From assembly GCF_001637325.1 (NCBI RefSeq), contig NZ_LRXL01000037.1, positions 558,001 to 622,000 of the forward strand: DNA of 64,000 nucleotides. The letters are read 5' to 3'. The notes beneath the pieces were generated by a model. That model worked only from the letters and a program-made list of their open reading frames with translations. It was not told where the DNA came from and searched no databases. The position numbers were made by a program, and so were the translations under genes. Of this stretch, positions 58,647 through 64,000 are shown piece by piece. Position 1 is the first letter of the stretch; every line of letters begins with the position of its first letter. Origin of the DNA: Cochleicola gelatinilyticus (GTDB lineage Bacteria; Bacteroidota; Bacteroidia; Flavobacteriales; Flavobacteriaceae).

Positions 58647-59507
58647 TTAATTTCTAAATGTTGTAATTTCCTCTGGTAATGTACTGTCTTCAATTACTTC
58701 GGAAACTGTAATTGTATACGGATCGGGTAAGGGATTTATTTTTGAAAGTATCGCCGCATACCGATCGTCATTACTAGTAAATACGCTCTTAAAGATAGGC
58801 ATTTTAGTATTCATAGTAGAAGCGATCTCCCGAAACAGGTCTTCATGATGCGTCATGTCGCTGCTTGCTAAGTGAAAAATTCCCGACAGTCGTTTGTTTA
58901 AAATATAGTGAATTTGCTGTGCAATTTTTTGTGCCGTAGTTACCGAAATAATAACATTAGGATATACCTCGAATGCCGCTTGATGTTTTATTGCTTCACG
59001 AAATTGGATGATCCGAGGGGAATGAATCCCTAAAACCATGGGCAATCGCAATACCGCTGTTTGTGCGGGGATTTCAGTAAGTAAAATTTTTTCTACGGAA
59101 GCTTTAAATTTTCCCTCAACACTTTCTGAAACAGGTTTGTCATTTTCATAAGAAGGAAGGTGGTGTCGCGCACTGAAAACACTAGCGGAAGATACATATA
59201 ATAAGTTGCTGTAATGATGCTGTTGAATGTATTTTGATAGTGTTTTGTATAACTGAAACTGTGCTGCAAAATCTCCGTGAATACAAGAAATTATAAAACT
59301 CGGGCGTATTTCCTCGAGAATAGTTTCAATAGTGTCTTCTTCTACACAATAACGATAAAAAACCTGATTCGATTTATAAAAGTCGTTAGGAGTGCAATAG
59401 GTTCCATAAACATCAAAATAGGAGGTAAGCTCCTTATAGATCGTATTGCCAATAAATCCACTAGCACCAAGAATTAGAACAATATTTGTACGTGCGGTTG
59501 TTTCCAT
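58647..59507 (-). CDS. NAD(P)-dependent epimerase/reductase-like protein (RmlD type)
   Basis: The 286-aa protein has an extended SDR fold: LILGASGFIGNTIYKEL (Gly-x-x-Gly-x-x-Gly near the N-terminus), SCIHGDFAAQF, and YVSSASVFSARHHLPSYENDKP, where Ser and Tyr/Lys positions deviate from the usual YxxxK (YENDK). The C-terminus resembles RmlD/SDR-like dTDP-rhamnose proteins (GIFHLASSDMTHHEDLF). The altered active site makes the enzymatic step uncertain. It lies 18 bp after glsA, in the same direction, before the pterin dehydratase. Confidence 0.75.
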   Translation of the reverse strand: METTARTNIVLILGASGFIGNTIYKELTSYFDVYGTYCTPNDFYKSNQVFYRYCVEEDTIETILEEIRPSFIISCIHGDFAAQFQLYKTLSKYIQQHHYSNLLYVSSASVFSARHHLPSYENDKPVSESVEGKFKASVEKILLTEIPAQTAVLRLPMVLGIHSPRIIQFREAIKHQAAFEVYPNVIISVTTAQKIAQQIHYILNKRLSGIFHLASSDMTHHEDLFREIASTMNTKMPIFKSVFTSNDDRYAAILSKINPLPDPYTITVSEVIEDSTLPEEITTFRN

Positions 59508-59525
59508 GTAAGACTCCTGTATCCG

Positions 59526-60440
59526 TTAAAAAATGGATAAATTGGTCGCTGTAGTAAATGCTTCCAAAGCTTTCATGCCTAGATATGAATTCCCTTTCGG
59601 ATTTAAACCCGGCGACCAACACGTTAACGTAAACTCGTTAGGTAATAGTGCCACAATTCCACCTCCAACACCACTTTTTCCAGGAAGTCCAACCTCGAAA
59701 GCAAATTCCCCGGCTTCATCGTAAAACCCACAAGTAAGTAGAATGGCATTTATCCGTTTTATTTGGTTAAGAGTGAGGTATTCACAATTTCGTTGACATT
59801 TCCCTCTATTGGCAAACAAATAAAATGAATTTGAAAGCTGCTCACAGGTCATTTCAAGTGAGCATTGATGGAAATAAAAGTCCATTACTGTTTCCACATC
59901 GTTGTGAAGATTATCAAACGATTTTAATAAGTTGGCAATTGCATAATTTGTAAAGCCAGTTTTTGCTTCAGATATTGCTACTTTTTCATTGTAGATAATC
60001 GATTCGTCATTAGCAATATTACGAACAAATTGTAAAAAATCTTTTTTAGGGTCATCGAGTTCAGATACTAATATATCTGCCATAACAATAGCTCCAGAAT
60101 TTATTAACGGATTTCTTGGAATTCCTTCTTCTTGTTCTAATAGCGCAAGATAATTAAATGGGTTTCCAGAGGGTTCAACATCCACCCGTTTCCAAACATC
60201 ATTTCCTATGAGAGACATTGCTTTTCCCAAAGTAAAAACTTTAGAAATACTCTGTATTGAAAAAGATTCATTCCAATCACCTACATAAAAATTATCTCCA
60301 TGTAATCGGTTTAAATACATTCCAAATTTATCGGGATCTACGTTTTTTAATTCGGGAATATAAGCTGCAACTTCACCGTGATCTTTGGTTTTTTTTAGGT
60401 CACTATATATTTTATCTAAAATTTTTTGATATTCAACCAT
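59526..60440 (-). CDS. glsA: Glutaminase A
   Basis: The 304-aa protein has the serine-dependent beta-lactamase-like fold. SIQSISKVFTLG carries the SxxK pair (Ser64, Lys67), PFNYLALLEQEEGIPRNPLINSGAI is the substrate loop, and GLPGKSGVGGGIVALLP is the C-terminal hallmark. It hydrolyses L-glutamine to glutamate and ammonia. It is full length for GlsA-type enzymes (about 305 aa). It shares direction and close spacing with the next two genes and so may start a small operon. Confidence 0.95.
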   Translation of the reverse strand: MVEYQKILDKIYSDLKKTKDHGEVAAYIPELKNVDPDKFGMYLNRLHGDNFYVGDWNESFSIQSISKVFTLGKAMSLIGNDVWKRVDVEPSGNPFNYLALLEQEEGIPRNPLINSGAIVMADILVSELDDPKKDFLQFVRNIANDESIIYNEKVAISEAKTGFTNYAIANLLKSFDNLHNDVETVMDFYFHQCSLEMTCEQLSNSFYLFANRGKCQRNCEYLTLNQIKRINAILLTCGFYDEAGEFAFEVGLPGKSGVGGGIVALLPNEFTLTCWSPGLNPKGNSYLGMKALEAFTTATNLSIF

Positions 60441-60514
60441 TAATTTACTTTAGGGTGTTTAGTTTACTAGCAATCAAATGTTTAATTATATTTTTTAGAC
60501 TAGACTAAAATATT

Positions 60515-61597
60515 TTATGCTTTATAAAATGGAGTTTTTACTACTGTTGCTGGTACGGTGTTTTTCCGAATCTGAATTATGATTTCTGTGCCTGGTTTAG
60601 AAAGTGCTGTCGGTACATAACCAAGTCCAATTCCCTTATTAACTGAAGGTGCCATAGTTCCACTTGTTACCTCTCCTATCTTTGTTCCGTCGGCATCAAC
60701 AATAGCATATCCTTGTCTAGGAATACCACGTTCGTTAAGTTCGAATCCAACTAATTTGCGTTGAACTCCATCTTCTTTTTGTTGTTTCAGATTGTCTGAG
60801 TTTACAAAATCTTTGGTGAATTTAGTTACCCATCCTAAACCAGCTTCTAAAGGAGAAGTAGTATCGTCGATGTCGTTTCCGTAGAGGCAATATCCCATTT
60901 CAAGTCGAAGCGTATCACGTGCAGCCAATCCAATTGGTTTTATTCCGAATTCAGCTCCTGCTTCCATTACTTTCGTCCAAACTTGTGCTACTTCCGAATT
61001 TTTACAATAGATTTCGAAACCGCCACTACCTGTGTATCCCGTAGCACTAATAATAACGTGTTCAATTCCAGCAAAATCAGCTATTTTAAAGGTGTAAAAT
61101 TTTATTTCTGAAAGATCTACCGAAGTAAGTGACTGCATCGCTTCAATCGCTTTAGGTCCTTGAATGGCAAGGAGTGAATAGTCTTCCGAGAGATTTTTCA
61201 TGTCAGCACCCACAGTGTTGTTTGCTTGAATCCAATCCCAGTCTTTCTCAATGTTTGAAGCATTTACAACCAACAACCATTTTTCTTCTTCAATGCGATA
61301 AATAATAAGGTCGTCAACAATTCCACCTTTTGCATTGGGTAAACAACTATATTGTGCTTGTCCATCTACCAATTTAGAGGCATCGTTGCTGCAAACACGT
61401 TGTATGAGCGCCAAAGCGTTAGGTCCTGTGATTAAAAATTCTCCCATGTGGGATACGTCAAATACGCCAACTGCATTTCTTACAGTTTCATGTTCGGCAT
61501 TAACACCTTCGTAGGATACAGGCATATTATACCCTGCAAAGGGTACCATTTTAGCGCCAAGTTTTTCGTGAATATTGGAGAGTGCTGTGTTTTTCAT
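60515..61597 (-). CDS. gcvT: Aminomethyltransferase, glycine cleavage T-protein
   Basis: The 360-aa protein has the T-protein motifs [26 protein letters not shown], the folate-binding [14 protein letters not shown] and [20 protein letters not shown]. It transfers the methylene from the aminomethyl-lipoyl H-protein to tetrahydrofolate, releasing ammonia. The P and H proteins are not in the window. No glycine riboswitch is seen in the short leader. A -7 element (TACCTTTG) lies 29 bp upstream. Threonine aldolase (21809) could supply its glycine. Confidence 0.95.
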   Translation of the reverse strand: MKNTALSNIHEKLGAKMVPFAGYNMPVSYEGVNAEHETVRNAVGVFDVSHMGEFLITGPNALALIQRVCSNDASKLVDGQAQYSCLPNAKGGIVDDLIIYRIEEEKWLLVVNASNIEKDWDWIQANNTVGADMKNLSEDYSLLAIQGPKAIEAMQSLTSVDLSEIKFYTFKIADFAGIEHVIISATGYTGSGGFEIYCKNSEVAQVWTKVMEAGAEFGIKPIGLAARDTLRLEMGYCLYGNDIDDTTSPLEAGLGWVTKFTKDFVNSDNLKQQKEDGVQRKLVGFELNERGIPRQGYAIVDADGTKIGEVTSGTMAPSVNKGIGLGYVPTALSKPGTEIIIQIRKNTVPATVVKTPFYKA

Positions 61598-61625
61598 AGG
61601 ATAGTATTGGTGAAATTTTAAAGTG

Positions 61626-61633
61626 CAAAGGTA
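61626..61633 (-). promoter_or_regulatory. gcvT: -7 promoter element (TACCTTTG) of gcvT
   Basis: Minus-strand TACCTTTG, 28 bp before the gcvT ATG at 61597, matches TAnnTTTG. It lies between gcvT and the thrC stop. Confidence 0.6.
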
Positions 61634-61644
61634 CTATTTACCGA

Positions 61645-62946
61645 TTAAGATTGTAATAAATAGGACTTGAATTCGGTATAGTTTTTAACAGAATGAGCTT
61701 TCTTTTTCTTCTTAATTAACTCTTGAATGTGTTTTGGAATTTCTAGTTTTATGCCAGTTGAGTTCTCAACAACATCTAAGAACTTAATTGGGTGGGCTGT
61801 TTCGAGAAAAATTCCTTCCTCTTCAGAATTATTTTTTAAGTATTTCTGAAGCCCTAAATAGCCGACGGCACCGTGCGGATCGGCAATATAGTTGTGCTTA
61901 TCGTATAATTCTTGAATAGCATTTTTTGTTTCCTTATCTGAAAATGAATAGGAGGTAAGTACTTTTGAAAGTGCCTTAAAATCGTTATTAAATAGCTTTT
62001 GAATGCGAATAAAATTACTCGGGTCACCAACATCCATTGCATTAGAAATAGTTGCTACGGAAGGTTTTGGAGAATAGGTTCCACTTTCCATAAAAGAAGG
62101 AATCACATCATTACTGTTTACGGAAGCCACAAATTGAGCGACCGGCATTCCTAATCGCTGAGCTACCATTCCTGCGCAGATGTTTCCGAAATTTCCGCTA
62201 GGTACTGAAAATACTAAAGGTTTAGAAAAATCTTTGCGTTGTTGATATGCGTAGGCAAAATAAAACGATTGCGGCAACCATCGTGCTACATTGATTGAAT
62301 TTGCCGAAGTTAACGAGCGATTTTTAATAATAGATTCGTCTAGAAATGCTTTTTTAACCATGGCCTGGCAATCATCGAAACTACCTTCAACTTCCAGTGC
62401 TGTGATGTTTTGTCCAAGAGTAGTTAATTGCTTTTCCTGAATATCGCTCACTTTTCCGCTAGGATAAAGAATTACCACCTTTACCCCTTCAACTCCCAAA
62501 AAGCCATTAGCTACTGCGCCACCAGTGTCACCACTGGTCGCAACCAGTACCGTAACTTCCTTTTTTTCTTTGGAAGTTTCAGAAAAGTACCCGAGACAGC
62601 GAGCCATAAAACGCGCGCCTACATCTTTAAAAGCCATGGTTGGACCGTGAAATAACTCTAGGGATGCTATGTTTTCAGTAACTGAAACTAGCGGAAAATC
62701 GAATGAAACCGTATCTTGAATGATCTCTTTGAGTGCCGAAGCAGGAATTTCGTTCCCAATAAACTGTTGAATCATTTCGAAGGCGATCTCTTCTTTTGAA
62801 TAATGCTGTATATCTTCAAAAAACGACTTTGGTAAAGGCTTAATTTGCTCCGGGAAATACAATCCCTTGTCGGGTGCGATTCCTCTAATTACTGCTTCTT
62901 TAAAAGAAGTCTGTGGTGCCTCCCCATTTAAACTATAGTATTTCAT
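61645..62946 (-). CDS. thrC: Threonine synthase
   Basis: The 433-aa PLP enzyme of fold type II starts MKYYSLNGEAPQTSFKEAVIRG. It has ELFHGPTMAFKDVGARF (the PLP lysine), ATSGDTGGAVANGFL, SVPSGNFGNICAGM and the C-terminal ETAHPIKFLDVVE. It converts O-phosphohomoserine to threonine. The length matches the E. coli-type (about 430 aa) rather than the plant type. The gene follows thrB by 35 bp, completing the last two steps of threonine synthesis; thrA (aspartokinase-homoserine dehydrogenase) would be expected just outside the window to the right. Confidence 0.96.
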   Translation of the reverse strand: MKYYSLNGEAPQTSFKEAVIRGIAPDKGLYFPEQIKPLPKSFFEDIQHYSKEEIAFEMIQQFIGNEIPASALKEIIQDTVSFDFPLVSVTENIASLELFHGPTMAFKDVGARFMARCLGYFSETSKEKKEVTVLVATSGDTGGAVANGFLGVEGVKVVILYPSGKVSDIQEKQLTTLGQNITALEVEGSFDDCQAMVKKAFLDESIIKNRSLTSANSINVARWLPQSFYFAYAYQQRKDFSKPLVFSVPSGNFGNICAGMVAQRLGMPVAQFVASVNSNDVIPSFMESGTYSPKPSVATISNAMDVGDPSNFIRIQKLFNNDFKALSKVLTSYSFSDKETKNAIQELYDKHNYIADPHGAVGYLGLQKYLKNNSEEEGIFLETAHPIKFLDVVENSTGIKLEIPKHIQELIKKKKKAHSVKNYTEFKSYLLQS

Positions 62947-62981
62947 ATCTGTATTATAATTTATACTCGTTTTGTATTTTC

Positions 62982-63926
62982 TTATTCCTCGTAAACTGAA
63001 ATAACCCGACTGCCCTTCTCACTCACTTTCGAAACATGTGTATCTATTTTTATTTCTGAAGTTTGGTATAGGGAATTTAGCTTTTCTGAAACAGCATCAG
63101 CAATTTCTTCCCCCTTACATAAGGCAAACATTGAAGGTCCCGAACCGCTTATACCAAATCCTAATGCTCCTGTTTGTAATGCGATATTTTTCGCTTTGTC
63201 AAACAAGGGAAGAAGCTCCTTTCGATAGGGCTCGATTAACACATCTTTTAAACTTCGAGAGATAAGATTGTAATTGCTCGTGTATAGCCCCGATACAAAT
63301 CCTGCAAGGTAGCCCGCTTGTTGTATCGCATGTTGTAAAGGCACTACTTTCGGTAATATTTCTCGGGCGTCTTTCGTGTTAATTACTAAATGAGGATGAA
63401 TAATAGTCACATATAAATTGGCAGGGGTTGGAAGCGAAACCACTTCAAAAGGATCGTATCCTGGAATAAGTGTAAATCCGCCAAAAATTGCGGGTGCAAC
63501 ATTGTCAGCATGTTCATTTCCGCTGGCAACTACTTCTCCTTTCATTCCGAAATACGCAAGTTCCTCAAGTGAAAGCGGATTCTCCAAAAACTGATTGATA
63601 CCAAATACAACGGCCGCCGCACTCGCCGCACTACCTCCCGTACCGCTTCCGAGGGGAATTCCTTTTTTAATCTGTAGTTCAAATCCAAAGTCTACTTTTA
63701 AATATTCCAGCATAGCCAATCCTGCTACTCCAGCAACATTTTTTGAAGCTTCTAATGGAAGAGTTGCTCCAGTAATAGAGGTGATGCGAATGCCATTTTT
63801 AGGGACCTTTGTTAAGGTGATTATATCTCCCATTCCTTCAATAGCAAAGCCTAGGACATCGAACCCGCAATTTACATTTGCAACTGTTGCCGGAGAAAAG
63901 ATAGTGACGGTTTTCTTGCTATTCAT
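62982..63926 (-). CDS. thrB: Homoserine kinase
   Basis: The start is ATG 63926 (MNSKKTVTIFSPATVANVNCGFDVLGFAIEG), giving 314 aa. The GHMP kinase loop is PLGSGTGGSAASAAAVVFG, and the C-terminal GFGISGSGPSMFALC is the third GHMP motif. The enzyme phosphorylates homoserine for threonine synthase (thrC, next gene). It is complete inside the window; no further gene can be identified in the last 74 bp to its right. Confidence 0.95.
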   Translation of the reverse strand: MNSKKTVTIFSPATVANVNCGFDVLGFAIEGMGDIITLTKVPKNGIRITSITGATLPLEASKNVAGVAGLAMLEYLKVDFGFELQIKKGIPLGSGTGGSAASAAAVVFGINQFLENPLSLEELAYFGMKGEVVASGNEHADNVAPAIFGGFTLIPGYDPFEVVSLPTPANLYVTIIHPHLVINTKDAREILPKVVPLQHAIQQAGYLAGFVSGLYTSNYNLISRSLKDVLIEPYRKELLPLFDKAKNIALQTGALGFGISGSGPSMFALCKGEEIADAVSEKLNSLYQTSEIKIDTHVSKVSEKGSRVISVYEE

Positions 63927-64000
63927 TATTTGTTTTTGTTTAAATATCTGCAATTGAATACACTAGTGCGATTGTGATTTTTATTAGTCTTTTATTAGTA

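Noticed and set aside
60441-60514. Possible glycine riboswitch near gcvT
   Set aside because: This is downstream of gcvT; its upstream leader (61598-61644) is under 50 bp and contains a promoter, leaving no room for a riboswitch.
1-64000. tRNA, tmRNA, SRP RNA, insertion sequences, phage genes, attachment sites
   Set aside because: I looked for T-loop (GGTTCGAATCC-like) and tmRNA signatures, transposase motifs and flanking direct repeats and saw none; short or degenerate cases could be missed without a covariance or profile search.

Overview
The window is one stretch of chromosome from an AT-rich marine-type member of the Flavobacteriaceae (Bacteroidota). Several independent signs agree. Promoters have the Bacteroidota -7 element TAnnTTTG rather than a sigma-70 -10 box, and clear Shine-Dalgarno sites are scarce. 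Lineage-typical families are present (DUF4834, DUF3822, DUF2853, DUF4126, carboxypeptidase-regulatory-domain outer-membrane receptors, 'VGINT...ATLDVNG' surface proteins, lipoproteins with an acidic patch after the lipidated Cys). There is also a pair of enzymes that fits sulfonolipid synthesis. I see no transposase, integrase, phage gene, CRISPR array, tRNA or rRNA; this looks like ordinary core chromosome. Genes cover almost everything and the only gene-free gap above 300 bp is 49286-49590.

Layout. 1-3985 (-): envelope cluster of DUF2520 protein, kdsC, ubiA-type prenyltransferase, GNAT, Maf and a cut-off lipoprotein. 4081-7257 (+): fused cytochrome c biogenesis protein (ResB-like + CcsA). 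7352-16678 (mostly -): membrane-bound HTH regulator, fumC, a 56-aa membrane microprotein, surface protein, outer-membrane receptor, arsC-like, unknown protein, metallo-beta-lactamase-fold hydrolase, first miaE. 16930-26147: DUF2853, prfB with a programmed +1 frameshift, metzincin-like protease, threonine aldolase, YegP-like protein, repeat-rich OmpA protein, thioredoxin, ybaB. 26213-33215: S9 peptidase, a cysteate-synthase-like PLP enzyme followed by an alpha-oxoamine synthase (candidate sulfonolipid pair), GNAT-like protein, outer-membrane transporter. 33322-44828 (+): DUF4834, YfhO, glycosyltransferase, then pyrR, pyrB, STAS-like protein, rnz, pdxH, sixA-like, ppk1, ppx. 44825-51600 (-): rluA-type pseudouridine synthase, small secreted protein, second miaE, dnaX, then rnpB (+), STAS-like protein, rsmD, DUF3822 and an anchored unknown. 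51728-57429 (+): RecD-like helicase, DUF4126, a kdsB-kdnB fusion, acyltransferase, lipoprotein. 57505-63926 (-): yebC, pterin dehydratase, epimerase-like protein, glutaminase, gcvT, thrC and thrB.

How the genes connect. KdsC and the KdsB-KdnB fusion bracket the window and together suggest 8-amino-Kdo in the lipopolysaccharide core. The 28428/29605 pair suggests capnine-type sulfonolipids in the outer membrane. sixA-like/ppk1/ppx form a polyphosphate module, pyrR/pyrB pyrimidine synthesis, and thrB/thrC threonine synthesis. dnaX-miaE-small protein-rluA appears to be one transcript.

Most interesting items: the KdsB-KdnB fusion; the sulfonolipid pair; a pseudouridine synthase whose only good start is ATT; two copies of a structured intergenic element (GCGTTAGGGAT...AGCCCGACC...GGGAACGYCC); an attenuator-like hairpin set between pyrR and pyrB; two intact miaE paralogues; a DnaX without its zinc module; and the prfB frameshift with a strong SD-like stimulator in a lineage that rarely uses SD for initiation. 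All functional calls are from reading sequence motifs; no database search was run.
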